From Mesorhizobium plurifarium (GTDB lineage: Bacteria > Pseudomonadota > Alphaproteobacteria > Rhizobiales > Rhizobiaceae), in the NCBI GenBank assembly GCA_000824785.1, contig CCNB01000042.1:106124-170123 (forward strand): DNA of 64,000 bases, read 5' to 3'. The position numbers and the translations under genes are program-made. The notes beneath the pieces are model-generated. The model had not been told where the DNA came from. It was given only the letters and a program-made list of their open reading frames with translations, and made no database searches. Positions 33,999 to 43,121 of the stretch are shown here, in pieces (position 1 is the first letter of the stretch; the number at the start of each line of letters is the position of its first letter).

Positions 33999-35162
33999 AT
34001 GCCGATTCTGAACCGCGCCGCGCAAATGCAGGAAGAAGTAGCCGGCTGGCGACGGCATCTGCACCAGACACCGGAGCTGAATTTCGACGTGTTCCAGACC
34101 GCCGATTTCGTCACCGGGAAGCTGAAGGCCTTCGGCTGCGACGAGGTGGTGACGGGGCTGGGCAAGACCGGCGTCGTCGGCGTCATCCGCGGCCGCAAGG
34201 GCGATGGCCCGACCATCGGGCTGCGCGCCGACATGGACGCGCTGCCGATCGACGAGATCACCGGCAAGCCATGGGCCTCGACGGTACGCGGCAAGATGCA
34301 TGCCTGCGGCCATGACGGCCACACCGCAATGCTCCTGGGCGCTGCCAAGTATCTTGCCGAGACGCGCAACTTCGCCGGCACCGTGGCGGTGATCTTCCAG
34401 CCGGCCGAGGAAGGTGGCGGCGGCGGCAACGAAATGGTCAAGGACGGCATGATGGAGCGCTTCGCCATCGAGAAGGTATTCGGCATGCACAACATGCCGG
34501 GCCTGCCTGTCGGCCAGTTCGCCATCAAGCCCGGCCCGATCATGGCCGCGACGGCCGAATTCACCATCACCGTCAAGGGCCGCGGCGGCCATGCCGCGAT
34601 GCCGCACGGCACGATCGACCCGATCGTCATCACCAGCCAACTGGTCGGCGCGCTGCAGACGATTGCCTCGCGCAGCACCGATCCGGTCGAAGCCGTGGTG
34701 GTGTCGGTGACGAAGTTCCACGCCGGCGACGCCTATAACGTCATTCCCGAAAGCGCCGAGATCGCCGGCACCGTGCGCACACTGAAGAAGGAAGTGGCCA
34801 AGAAGTCGGAAGAGCGCATCCGCGCGCTCTGCGCCGGCCTGGCCGCGGCCTTCGGCGCCACCATCGAGGTCGACTACGACGCCAATTACCCCGTCACCTT
34901 CAACCATGCCGAGGAAACCGCGTTTGCGGCCGATGTCGCGGCCGACATCGCCGGCGACAGCCATGTCCACCGCGCCATCCAACCGGTGATGGGCGGCGAG
35001 GATTTCTCCTATATGCTGGAAGCCCGCCCCGGCGCCTTCATCTTCATCGGCAACGGCGACTCGGCCGGCCTGCATCACCCGGCCTACGACTTCAACGACG
35101 AGGTCATCCCGCACGGCATGAGCTATTGGGTGAAGCTGGCCGAAACCGCGCTGACCGCCTGA
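33999..35162 (+). CDS. M20 family amidohydrolase (hippurate hydrolase/aminoacylase-like)
   Basis: A 387-residue metal-dependent amidohydrolase of the M20D group, cleaving an N-acyl or similar amide bond. Metal ligands are visible in LRADMDALP (75-83), HACGHDGH (101-108) and EEGGGGGNEMV, with GGEDFSYML near the C-terminus; the dimerisation domain lies between. Substrate is not predictable (N-acyl amino acids, hippurate or indole-amide conjugates). I start at ATG 33999; 19 more codons upstream are open but unlike the family. A hairpin (35229-35254) follows. Confidence 0.93.
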   Translation: MPILNRAAQMQEEVAGWRRHLHQTPELNFDVFQTADFVTGKLKAFGCDEVVTGLGKTGVVGVIRGRKGDGPTIGLRADMDALPIDEITGKPWASTVRGKMHACGHDGHTAMLLGAAKYLAETRNFAGTVAVIFQPAEEGGGGGNEMVKDGMMERFAIEKVFGMHNMPGLPVGQFAIKPGPIMAATAEFTITVKGRGGHAAMPHGTIDPIVITSQLVGALQTIASRSTDPVEAVVVSVTKFHAGDAYNVIPESAEIAGTVRTLKKEVAKKSEERIRALCAGLAAAFGATIEVDYDANYPVTFNHAEETAFAADVAADIAGDSHVHRAIQPVMGGEDFSYMLEARPGAFIFIGNGDSAGLHHPAYDFNDEVIPHGMSYWVKLAETALTA

Positions 35163-35228
35163 GCGCCTGCGGGCGAAGCCGGCGCCATCCGGCTTGGCCG
35201 GCTCGGCCCTGCCGAGATGAGTTGCAGT

Positions 35229-35254
35229 CCAAGGGGAGTCAGCATGCCCCTTGG
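35229..35254 (+). terminator. Hairpin after the amidohydrolase gene
   Basis: CCAAGGGG (35229-35236) and CCCCTTGG (35247-35254) form a perfect 8-bp stem with a ten-base loop, 67 bases after the stop codon. No T-run follows; the candidate tRNA promoter starts within its right arm. Confidence 0.4.
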
Positions 35255-35278
35255 CGAACCGGCCCGAAGCGTTTATGT
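35250..35278 (+). promoter_or_regulatory. Candidate promoter of tRNA-Arg(CCT)
   Basis: CTTGGC (35250-35255), 17 bases, TTATGT (35273-35278), close to the rhizobial consensus CTTGAC-N17-CTATAT. Transcription would begin about six bases before the mature tRNA. Confidence 0.5.
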
Positions 35279-35290
35279 GTCGGGCCGCGT

Positions 35291-35367
35291 GGTCCCGTAG
35301 CTCAGTAGGATAGAGCGGCAGATTCCTAATCTGTAGGTCACAGGTTCGATTCCTGTCGGGATCACCA
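35291..35367 (+). tRNA. tRNA-Arg (anticodon CCT)
   Basis: A complete 77-base cloverleaf. The acceptor stem pairs GGTCCCG with CGGGATC, the D-arm is GCTC...GAGC, the anticodon arm pairs GCAGA with TCTGT around loop TTCCTAA (anticodon CCT, codon AGG), and the T-arm is ACAGG-TTCGATT-CCTGT. The 3' CCA is encoded. It lies at the edge of a large catabolic gene block, and such tRNA genes are common integration sites, but I found no repeated 3' end in the window. Confidence 0.95.
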
Positions 35368-35408
35368 AGTTTTCAATGACTTGGCAAGCAGGTCGCCGCG
35401 CGCAGGGA

Positions 35409-36815
35409 TCAAAGCGATCCCGACGTGAACGGCCCCGAAAGATGGTGCGCACGCATAAGCGTCGAAAGGCGGTTCGCCGCTTCGGCGAATGCTTCGCCTC
35501 CCGAAGCGATCAGCGCCGCTCGTTCCTGCTCGGATGCGGCCAGGATGCGTTCCCAGAACGCGGCGACGATAGCGCTCGACCGAGCGAGATCGGCGGCTAC
35601 ATCTCGATCGGCGGCCAGCGCCGCCAAGTGCCGAGATGTGATGCCGCCGATGCCAGGCGGGACTTTCGCGCCCATGTCGATGAAGCCCGGAGGCAGCGAT
35701 CCTTTCAGATTGTGGACGCGATGCTCGACGATGGCGGCGTAAATCTGGTCGACGGCCTGCTTGGCGCCCGCGACGCGAGAGGGATGATCGGTGTCGGCCG
35801 CGGCATGCGGGAGGAGTTCCAGACGCTGGCCATAGGCCTCGACCAGTCTGAGATAGGGCAGCATTGGTCCCGAAAGCGTGTCGCCGTCCTTGAAAAGGTC
35901 CGCATCGATCGCCGCATGGGAAACGCGCCCTGACGCCAGCGCGCGCTCCAGCGCTGCCACATCGACCAGCTCGCCGCGATCGTAGTTGATGAGCACGGCG
36001 CCGGGGTTGAGGAGGGAGAGGACTTCATCTCCGATCAGACCGGCGTTGGCGTATCGTTGCTGGCCGGCATCGAAAGCGCCCAGGCCGAGATGGACGGAAA
36101 GCGCGTCGGCGCCACGCGCCGCCTCCTCCATGGTCGCGGCATAGTCGAAGCCTTCCGCCTCGATCCATTTGCGGTGACGGGGCCGCGCATGGATGGCGAC
36201 CCGCATGCCAAAGGCCTGGCCGAGCCTGGCGAATTCCCGGCCGATATTGCCATAGCCGATCACCGCTAGTCTTTTGCCTTCGAGCTTCTCGGTCGGGTAA
36301 TGGCGCAGGTCTTTTCCCGTATCGAACTGCCCGCCGGCAACCAGGGCGTTGAGCTTGTCCACGGGGAGATCCGGCCTGACTTTCAGCAGCGCCTTCATGG
36401 CCATTTGCGCGGTGGCGCGGCTGTTGATGCCGGGCGTGTTCATCAACGGCGCTTCGCCGCCGTCGCCGCTGCCTCCACCCCAGGATGCCGACCCCATATT
36501 GCCGGTGCCGGCGCCGATGCGCACGCCGCCGAGGCGGAACCTGGCCTCGGCCGGAATGAAGGTCGCGGCGGCGATGACGGCGTCGTAGCGGCCATCGCCC
36601 GCCTCGGCCAGCAATTCCTCGCGCGTGCTCAATTGCGGCAAATAGAAGAAATGCAGCTTGCCGGGATCGAGGGCGCCGGCGCTGCTGATGCCTGTCTGGT
36701 GGAACACCCCGCCCTTGGCTTCGATATGAGCCTTGACCTCGCTGTGGTCGGGATTGCCGTCCTCGCCGAAGCGCAGCCCGACAAAATCGCAGATCAGAAT
36801 ATTGGCTGATGTCAT
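35409..36815 (-). CDS. NAD-dependent 2-hydroxyacid dehydrogenase family protein
   Basis: A 468-residue D-isomer-specific 2-hydroxyacid dehydrogenase-like protein, related to D-3-phosphoglycerate dehydrogenase. The NAD motif is AVIGYGNIGREF (GYGNIG at 187-192), followed by LINYDRGELVDVAALERAL, the family's RGxxVD signature, and LLPHAAADTD, a candidate catalytic His. Its roughly 130-residue C-terminal end beyond the usual core is Ala-rich and not an obvious ACT domain. It is the last gene of the ten-gene catabolic unit and may reduce a 2-oxo acid made by the pathway; that role is inferred. Confidence 0.85.
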   Translation of the reverse strand: MTSANILICDFVGLRFGEDGNPDHSEVKAHIEAKGGVFHQTGISSAGALDPGKLHFFYLPQLSTREELLAEAGDGRYDAVIAAATFIPAEARFRLGGVRIGAGTGNMGSASWGGGSGDGGEAPLMNTPGINSRATAQMAMKALLKVRPDLPVDKLNALVAGGQFDTGKDLRHYPTEKLEGKRLAVIGYGNIGREFARLGQAFGMRVAIHARPRHRKWIEAEGFDYAATMEEAARGADALSVHLGLGAFDAGQQRYANAGLIGDEVLSLLNPGAVLINYDRGELVDVAALERALASGRVSHAAIDADLFKDGDTLSGPMLPYLRLVEAYGQRLELLPHAAADTDHPSRVAGAKQAVDQIYAAIVEHRVHNLKGSLPPGFIDMGAKVPPGIGGITSRHLAALAADRDVAADLARSSAIVAAFWERILAASEQERAALIASGGEAFAEAANRLSTLMRAHHLSGPFTSGSL

Positions 36816-36919
36816 GAAGCGTTTCCCTGCAGCTGTCTCCAGCTACTCCAATCGGCTGCCCGATGGACCAGCGTGAAGCGGCATAATCGGGTCGCAAGCG
36901 GGAGATTTATCCCAGGAAG

Positions 36920-38188
36920 CTAGAACCTGTCGGCCCTGAATGGCGAAAGGTCGACCGTGGTCGGCAGTCCCGCCGCCAGCTCGGCGACGAGTTTGCCGGT
37001 GACCGACCCGCCGATCAGCCCCTGATGTCCGTGGCCGAATGCATAGATGACGTTGCGGGCGCGCTTTGCACGGTCGATGACGGGAATGCTGTCCGGCGTC
37101 CCTGGCCGATGGCCCATCCACCGCTTCACTTCGCCCTCCCGAAACTTCCTGAACATGGGCCGGGCCTGCTTCAGCAGCGCGTCAGCCCGAAACATGTTGG
37201 GCGCCTGCCGCAGACCCGAAAACTCCACGTTTCCAGCGATGCGCAAGCCTTCTTCCATGGGCGAAGCCACGAATTTGCGATCCGCCGAAATCGTCTGGAT
37301 CCGTAAGCCAGTATCGGCTCCCTTGACCATGACGTGATAGCCACGCTCGGTCTCGAAGGGGATGCGATTGCCGAGCTTGCAGGCGAGCTCCGCCGACCAG
37401 GCGCCCGCGGCAAGGACCGCCTGGTCGATCGCTCGGCGCTCGCCGCCTTCGAGAACGACCCCGGTCAGTTCCTGCCCGTTCAACTCGAAATCCTTGACCC
37501 GCGTCTGGACGAATCTGGCGCCCTGCCGCGCGGCGTGTTCGGCCAGTTTCTGCACCAGCCGCCCGGGATTCGGGCACTGTCCTTGCTCGGGCAGATAGAC
37601 GGCGCTCTTGAAGATCGACGCCAGCGCCGGCTCCAGCTGCCGGATTTCGTCGGCATCGAGGATCTCGACGCGCACGCCATGCGCGCGGCGCAATTCAAGG
37701 CCGTAGTTGTTTTTGCCCGGCCCGTCCGCGCTCTCATAGACGAAGAGCTGGCCGCGTTTCTGAAGCAGTTCCTCGCAGCCCGCCTCCTTCATCAAGGGTT
37801 CATAGCATTCGAATGTGTAGCGGTGCAGCGCGCGCATCGCCGCCGAGATCTCCTCGACGCGGGATTTGCGGCTCGCCGCCAGGAAGCGCAAAAGCCACGG
37901 CAAGGCGTGCGGCAGGTAGGCCAGCCGCACGTAAAGAGGCCCTTCCGGGTCCATCAGCCATTTGGGGACGTTCTTCCACACGCCAGGCATGGAGTTCGGA
38001 ATGCAGGACCCCGGACAGATGCCGCCGGCATTGCCGTAGGAGCACTGATCCTCGGAGCCGGGCAAGGCCGGGTCGATCACTTCGACCTCGAAACCTTGCT
38101 TCAGCAGATAATTGGCGCTGCAAACGCCGACGATGCCCGCGCCGATAACGGTCACCTTCCTGCTTGCGCCGTCACGATTGCGCTGCAT
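36920..38188 (-). CDS. FAD-dependent D-amino acid dehydrogenase (DadA/HypO-like)
   Basis: A 422-residue DAO-fold flavoprotein with the dinucleotide motif VIGAGIVGVCSANYLL (14-29), CSYGNAGGICPG and a C-terminal FGHGHQGLIGGSVTGKLVAE that closes the FAD site. It resembles the D-amino-acid dehydrogenases that oxidise cis-4-hydroxy-D-proline in hydroxyproline catabolism. Because a hydroxyproline-type epimerase is encoded in the same unit, D-hydroxyproline or a related D-amino acid is the likely substrate, giving a pyrroline or 2-oxo acid. Electrons probably pass to the respiratory chain. Starts at ATG 38186-38188, 22 bases after the aldolase stop. Confidence 0.88.
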   Translation of the reverse strand: MQRNRDGASRKVTVIGAGIVGVCSANYLLKQGFEVEVIDPALPGSEDQCSYGNAGGICPGSCIPNSMPGVWKNVPKWLMDPEGPLYVRLAYLPHALPWLLRFLAASRKSRVEEISAAMRALHRYTFECYEPLMKEAGCEELLQKRGQLFVYESADGPGKNNYGLELRRAHGVRVEILDADEIRQLEPALASIFKSAVYLPEQGQCPNPGRLVQKLAEHAARQGARFVQTRVKDFELNGQELTGVVLEGGERRAIDQAVLAAGAWSAELACKLGNRIPFETERGYHVMVKGADTGLRIQTISADRKFVASPMEEGLRIAGNVEFSGLRQAPNMFRADALLKQARPMFRKFREGEVKRWMGHRPGTPDSIPVIDRAKRARNVIYAFGHGHQGLIGGSVTGKLVAELAAGLPTTVDLSPFRADRF

Positions 38189-38210
38189 GCCCGTTGCCCC
38201 TGCCCTGACG

Positions 38211-38993
38211 TTATGGCGTCAAGTCGCTGACCGCACCGGTCCGGAACGCCGGCAGCGAGCGCGATACGATCTGCTGCAGCATGCGGAAGTCCGACAGATA
38301 GGCCATGAAGCGGTAGCCCAGCTTGCGCATGTCCACGCCATAGGCGACCGACCCGCAATGGATGCCCGGGATAACGCCCGCTTCCTTGCACTTGGCCGCG
38401 ATGTATTCGATGGCCTCGTACACGGCCGGATAGCGCGGATCGAAGCCGGGCGCCTCGCCCATGGTGACGGCGAGGTCCGAGGGACCGACGAAGATCGCGT
38501 CGAGGTTCGGCGTTTTGAGGATGTCCTCGAGATTCTTGACCGCCTGCTCGCTCTCGATCATCGCCATGGTGACGATGGTCTCGTTGGCGTGCTTGAAATA
38601 GTCCGGGCCGGCATAGAGCGAGGCACGCAACGGGCCGACCGATCGGCCGCCCTTGGGGAAGTAGCGGCATGCCCTGACGAAGGCGTCGGCTTCGTCCGCC
38701 GTGTTCACCATCGGGCAGATCACGCCATAGGCTCCGGCGTCGAGCACCTTGCCGATGATTGCCGGGTCGTTCCACGGAACGCGCACGAAAGGCGCCGTAT
38801 CCGTCGTGGAGATGGCCTGAAGCATGGGAACCATGTCGGCGTAATCGGTCGCGCCATGCTGGAGATCGACGGTCAGCGCGTCCCAGCCCTGCTGCGCCAT
38901 CAGTTCCGCCGAGATGGTCGAGGGGATGCCTAGCCAGCCCGTCACCACTTCGCCGCCGGCTGCCCAGATGTCCCTTACCTTGTTCCTGCGCAT
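38211..38993 (-). CDS. HpcH/HpaI family aldolase
   Basis: A 260-residue class II pyruvate aldolase that cleaves 4-hydroxy-2-oxo acids to pyruvate and an aldehyde. The TIM-barrel residues are all visible: His46 (VDLQHG), Arg71 (VRVPW), metal-binding Glu147 (MAMIES) and Asp173 (FVGPSDLA). I start at the ATG 38991-38993 (MRRNKVRDIW), with AAAGGA ten bases upstream; the frame is open upstream through GMC coding DNA. An aldolase has no place in the canonical hydroxyproline route and is a main reason to suspect a different pathway here. Confidence 0.9.
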   Translation of the reverse strand: MRRNKVRDIWAAGGEVVTGWLGIPSTISAELMAQQGWDALTVDLQHGATDYADMVPMLQAISTTDTAPFVRVPWNDPAIIGKVLDAGAYGVICPMVNTADEADAFVRACRYFPKGGRSVGPLRASLYAGPDYFKHANETIVTMAMIESEQAVKNLEDILKTPNLDAIFVGPSDLAVTMGEAPGFDPRYPAVYEAIEYIAAKCKEAGVIPGIHCGSVAYGVDMRKLGYRFMAYLSDFRMLQQIVSRSLPAFRTGAVSDLTP

Positions 38994-39007
38994 GGTCGTT
39001 TGTCCTT

Positions 39008-40702
39008 TCAAGATGCGGAATTGAGGATGATATCCGACGCCTTCTCGGCGATCGCGATCGTGGTGATGTTGGTGTTGGCGGCGATGATGGTCGGCATGAT
39101 CGAGGCATCGACGACGCGCAGGCCCTGCACGCCGTGCACGCGGCATTGGCCGTCGAGGACCGCCAGCGGATCGGTGTCGCTGCCCATCTTGCAGGTGCCC
39201 GAGACATGCCAGCCGGACCAGACCGACTGCTTGACCCAATCGGCGATCAGATCGTCGTCCCGCATCATCTGGTGCATGCGGTCGGTGGTGCCGAATTTGC
39301 GCTTGAGCAATGCCTCGCGGAAGAACGGCAGGTAGTCGAAGGCGTAAGCGGCACTGGCCGTCTTGATCCAGTTCGAGGCCTTGCGCACGCTGAGCGCCCG
39401 CGCCTCGTCGCTGTAGCCGGCCAGGAACCACGTATTGACATGGGCCTGGACATCCGGGGTCGTCATGATGCGGTAGATGCGTTTGAAGCCGTCCACCAGG
39501 CGCATGAGGTCGCGGCCGTCGGAGGCCATGTTGAGATCGACGATCGGCTCGTCGGTCTGGTTCGGCGACCGCAACGTCACCGTGCCGCGCGAGTAGGACT
39601 TGTTCACGCAGACATTGAGCGCGCCCATAGCCTTGCCGAGCGGATGCCACCCGGCACGGTTGACCGGCATCAGCAGCATGTCGCCCGGATGGCAGCCGTC
39701 AAGGTTGGATGAGTAGCGCACGCCGAGGAAGATGTGCCTGCGCTGTCCAGGCCGCAGCCGGGCCGATTTCTTGAAATGGGCGCCGACCGCGATGTGGGGG
39801 TGGTCGGTCAGGTTTTCGCCGACGCCGGGCAGATCCGCGACGACTTCGATGCCAAGTCGCGCCAGCTGAGCGGCAGGGCCGATGCCGGCGCGCATGAGGA
39901 TCGCAGGCGAATGCAGCGCGCCGGCGGCGACGATCACTTCGCGGGCGCGATAAGTCCTGGTCTCGCCGCCAATCGTGACGCTCGCGCCGACGATGCGCGT
40001 CCCTTCGCTTGCCAGCCCCTCGACGAAAGCATTGGCGAAAATATGCAGGTTCTTCCTGGCGCGCGCACGGCTGTGAAGATAGCCGACCGCCGTCGAGACG
40101 CGCCGGTCGTTCTCGTTGGAGAGCGGCAGTGGGAAGGAACCGTCCTCGAAGCTCCCATTGTAGTCGGGCCGATAGGGATGATCGCCTTCGGTCGCCTTCA
40201 GGACCGATTTCGTGAAGCCGGCCCATTCCGGCGGGAACACGCGGCGGATGGGAATGTTGCCGGCCTTGTTGTGCAATTCGCCGTCGAAGTCGAGATCGCG
40301 CTCGAGCTTCTTCAGGTAGGGAAGCATGCCTTCCCATCCCCAGCCATTCAGGCCCAGCGCCTCCCATTCGTCATAGTCGTGCGGAAGGCCCCGCACGGCG
40401 AACTGGCCGTTGATGCTGGAGCCGCCGCCCATGACCTTCGCCTGCTCGAGCTTGGCGGTCTTGGCCGGTTGCGCGTTCAGCTTCGGCGAACGGTTGTAGA
40501 CCCTGAGCTCGGTCCAATGATATTTCGGGTCGAAGTAGGACAGTCCGGGATAGCTGTCGGCGATGATGTCGGGAACATCGTCCGGCGGCGTGTCGGGGCC
40601 CGCTTCGAAGAGCGCAACCTGTTTGGTTCCGTCTTCCGAAAGCCGGCTGGCGAGCACGGCTCCCGCGGAACCGCCGCCGACGATGATGTAATCGAAATGC
40701 AT
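39008..40702 (-). CDS. GMC family FAD oxidoreductase (alcohol dehydrogenase)
   Basis: A 564-residue glucose-methanol-choline oxidoreductase. FAD binding is at VGGGSAGAVLASRLSE (8-23), GMC signature 1 appears as GGGSSINGQFAVRG, signature 2 as GALHSPAILMRAGIGPA, and the catalytic His in WHVSGTCKMG near the C-terminus. It oxidises a primary or secondary alcohol; relatives include choline, alkanol and pyridoxine oxidases. No signal peptide. It is followed by the aldolase gene and preceded by an aldehyde dehydrogenase, so alcohol to aldehyde to acid is the likely logic. Confidence 0.9.
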   Translation of the reverse strand: MHFDYIIVGGGSAGAVLASRLSEDGTKQVALFEAGPDTPPDDVPDIIADSYPGLSYFDPKYHWTELRVYNRSPKLNAQPAKTAKLEQAKVMGGGSSINGQFAVRGLPHDYDEWEALGLNGWGWEGMLPYLKKLERDLDFDGELHNKAGNIPIRRVFPPEWAGFTKSVLKATEGDHPYRPDYNGSFEDGSFPLPLSNENDRRVSTAVGYLHSRARARKNLHIFANAFVEGLASEGTRIVGASVTIGGETRTYRAREVIVAAGALHSPAILMRAGIGPAAQLARLGIEVVADLPGVGENLTDHPHIAVGAHFKKSARLRPGQRRHIFLGVRYSSNLDGCHPGDMLLMPVNRAGWHPLGKAMGALNVCVNKSYSRGTVTLRSPNQTDEPIVDLNMASDGRDLMRLVDGFKRIYRIMTTPDVQAHVNTWFLAGYSDEARALSVRKASNWIKTASAAYAFDYLPFFREALLKRKFGTTDRMHQMMRDDDLIADWVKQSVWSGWHVSGTCKMGSDTDPLAVLDGQCRVHGVQGLRVVDASIMPTIIAANTNITTIAIAEKASDIILNSAS

Positions 40703-40715
40703 GATATGGCTCGTT

Positions 40716-42191
40716 TCAGGCGTAATTGACCCAGACGGCTTTTTGCCTGGTGAATTCCTCGAAGCCTGCCCGGCCCATGTCCTTGCCGAATCCGGAGCCT
40801 TTGTAGCCGCCGGCGGTGTAGGTGAATTCGGGGCTGCGGCCGTGCTGGTTCACCCAGACCATGCCGGCTTCGATGCCGTCGGCCGCCTTCAACGCCTTCC
40901 TCACGTCGCTGGTGTGGACGCTGGCGGAAAGCCCGTAGGTTGGATGGGCGGCAAGGGCTATGCCCTCTTCAAGCTCGGTGAACGTGCCGACCGTCGCGAC
41001 GGGACCGAAGAATTCGTCGCGGAAGCCGACATTGTCCTGGTCGACGTTATCCAGGAGAGTCGGCGCGTAGAAATTGCCCTCGTTGCGCGATTCCATCGGC
41101 GCGCCGCCCGTGATCAATGAACCGCCCTCGCTGATGGTCCGCCGAACCATGCCGTCGATCCGGTCGAGCTGCTTGCGGCTGATGATGGGGGCGAAGGTCG
41201 TGGCCTCGTCCCAGGTCGGACCCGCCTTTATCTCCCTGGTCTTGTCGACGATACGCTCGATCAGTTCGTCGGCTATCTTCTTCTCGACCAGGATGCGCGA
41301 GCCCGCCGTGCAGACCTGGCCCGCATTGGCCATGAAGGCCGCCGATACGCGGCCTGCCACGACATCGAGATCGCCGGCATCGGCGAGCACCAGCTGAGGG
41401 CTCTTGCCGCCGAGCTCCAACGTCACCGGCTTGATGCCGGACTGCGCCGCCAGCGACATGATCGCCGCGCCCGTGTTCGTCGATCCGGTGAAGGAAACCA
41501 TCATCACATCGGGATGGCGTACGATCGCGGCTCCGGTCGTATGCCCATAGCCGTTGATCACGTTGAGCAGGCCCGCCGGCAGCCCTGCCTGCGCCGCAAG
41601 CTCGGCAAGCGCAAGGAGGCTGTGCGGCGTGAGTTCGGATGTCTTCATGACGACGGCATTGCCCGCCGCCAGCGCCGGCGCGAATTTCCAGGCGGCCGTG
41701 ATCATCGGGAAGTTCCACGGCACGATCGCGCCGACGATGCCGTAGGGCTCGCGCTTGACGTAGCTCAGCGTGCCGTCCTCCGTGGCGGTGACGATGCCTT
41801 CCAGCTTGTCGCAGAATTCCGCGAAATAGCGCACGACGCCGGCCGTGCGGATGGCATCGCCGGTGATCGTGCCTGAAATCAGGCGGCTCGAACCCATGGC
41901 CTCGAGCCGGCCGAGATAGAGGTTTTTCTCCTCGATCAGCTGGGCAAAGCGGAACAGGACTTTCGCGCGCTCCCGAGGAGCGATTTTTGCCCACCTGCTT
42001 GCCCGGAGCGCCTCCTTCGCTGCCTTGACCGCAAGGTCGACGGCGGCCACGCCGCCATCGTTGACGATGCCCATCAACTGCTGGTCGGACGGACGAAGCA
42101 CCTCGATCTCGCCGCCCGGAAGGTCGAGATATCGACCACCGACATGGTGGCCTTTGGGGATATCGACGATTTTCGGGTCAAAACTCAGCAT
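40716..42191 (-). CDS. NAD(P)-dependent aldehyde dehydrogenase (aminoaldehyde/PuuC-like)
   Basis: A 491-residue aldehyde dehydrogenase with PWNFPMITAAWKFAPALAAGN, catalytic Glu in LELGGKSP and nucleophile Cys294 in NAGQVCTAGSR. Overall it resembles gamma-glutamyl-aminobutyraldehyde and betaine-aldehyde dehydrogenases, which accept amino- or ammonium-aldehydes. In the catabolic unit it lies between the ABC ATPase and the GMC enzyme. ATG at 42189-42191. Exact substrate unknown. Confidence 0.92.
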   Translation of the reverse strand: MLSFDPKIVDIPKGHHVGGRYLDLPGGEIEVLRPSDQQLMGIVNDGGVAAVDLAVKAAKEALRASRWAKIAPRERAKVLFRFAQLIEEKNLYLGRLEAMGSSRLISGTITGDAIRTAGVVRYFAEFCDKLEGIVTATEDGTLSYVKREPYGIVGAIVPWNFPMITAAWKFAPALAAGNAVVMKTSELTPHSLLALAELAAQAGLPAGLLNVINGYGHTTGAAIVRHPDVMMVSFTGSTNTGAAIMSLAAQSGIKPVTLELGGKSPQLVLADAGDLDVVAGRVSAAFMANAGQVCTAGSRILVEKKIADELIERIVDKTREIKAGPTWDEATTFAPIISRKQLDRIDGMVRRTISEGGSLITGGAPMESRNEGNFYAPTLLDNVDQDNVGFRDEFFGPVATVGTFTELEEGIALAAHPTYGLSASVHTSDVRKALKAADGIEAGMVWVNQHGRSPEFTYTAGGYKGSGFGKDMGRAGFEEFTRQKAVWVNYA

Positions 42192-42266
42192 GGTCTTTCC
42201 TTTTCGGAGGCGTGTTGGCGCCTCTCGACTGCGGGTTCTTCCTGCGCGGCAATGCCACGAAGCCGT

Positions 42267-43121
42267 TCACGCCTGATCGGCGTGCATGGCCTCCAGGAAC
42301 GGGCGAAGCATGTCCGCCGATTCATGGAAGCGGCCGACGAAGCTCTTCAGCCGCTCATGCGTCGGATGGAGCAGTATCTTGTGTGGCGGGCCCTCCTCCG
42401 CGATCAGGCCCTGGTCGAGGAATACGATGCGATCGGCGATCTCGAAGGCGAAGCCCAGCTCATGCGTCACGATCACCATCGTCATGCCGCTCTTGGCCAG
42501 CTCGACCATGGCCTTCATGACCTCGCCGACGAGCTCCGGATCGAGCGCCGATGTCGGCTCGTCGAAAAGCATGACCTTCGGCTGCATGGCCATGGCGCGG
42601 GCGATCGCCACGCGCTGTTGCTGGCCGCCGGAAAGCTGGCGCGGAAGCTTGTCGCCGTGCTGCTCCAGTCCCATGGCCTTGAGCAGCTGCATGGCCTTGT
42701 CGCGCGCCGCGCCCGCAGGCTGCTTCTTGACCGTCACGGGACCCTCCATGACGTTCTGAAGCGCCGTCATGTGCGGGAACAGGTTGAACTGCTGGAAGAC
42801 CATGCCGGTCTTGGCGCGAATCCGATTGACCTCCTGCTTGGCGATCTCACGGCCGCCGCCGGCCTGGCGGTCGAAGATCGTCTCGCCGTCGATGACAATA
42901 CGGCCGCTGGTGGGGCTGTTGAGCAGATTGATGCAGCGCAGGAGCGAGGTCTTGCCCGATCCGCTCGCGCCGATCAGGACGACCACCTCACCTTCGGCCA
43001 CTTTCAGGTCGACGCCGTGCAGGACCCGCTTGGCGGCGAAATCCAGGCAGATGCGTTCCAGCTGCAGCACCTGCCTGGCGTTTGCGCCATCGGGCCGCGG
43101 AGATATTGGATTTCCGGTCAT
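42267..43121 (-). CDS. Polar amino-acid ABC transporter ATPase
   Basis: A 284-residue ATPase of the PAAT (GlnQ/HisP) group: Walker A GASGSGKT (51-58), Q-loop FQQFNLFPHMTALQN, signature LSGGQQQR, Walker B LFDEPTSALDPE and the H-loop VTHELGFAF. The ATG (43119-43121) overlaps the permease TGA as ATGA. A 20-residue N-terminal lead precedes the first strand. Confidence 0.94.
   Translation of the reverse strand: MTGNPISPRPDGANARQVLQLERICLDFAAKRVLHGVDLKVAEGEVVVLIGASGSGKTSLLRCINLLNSPTSGRIVIDGETIFDRQAGGGREIAKQEVNRIRAKTGMVFQQFNLFPHMTALQNVMEGPVTVKKQPAGAARDKAMQLLKAMGLEQHGDKLPRQLSGGQQQRVAIARAMAMQPKVMLFDEPTSALDPELVGEVMKAMVELAKSGMTMVIVTHELGFAFEIADRIVFLDQGLIAEEGPPHKILLHPTHERLKSFVGRFHESADMLRPFLEAMHADQA

Noticed and set aside
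35291..35367. tRNA-Arg(CCT) as the attachment site of a genomic island carrying the catabolic genes
   Set aside because: No integrase gene is adjacent and I found no second copy of the tRNA 3' end in the window. The cluster also ends without any mobility gene.
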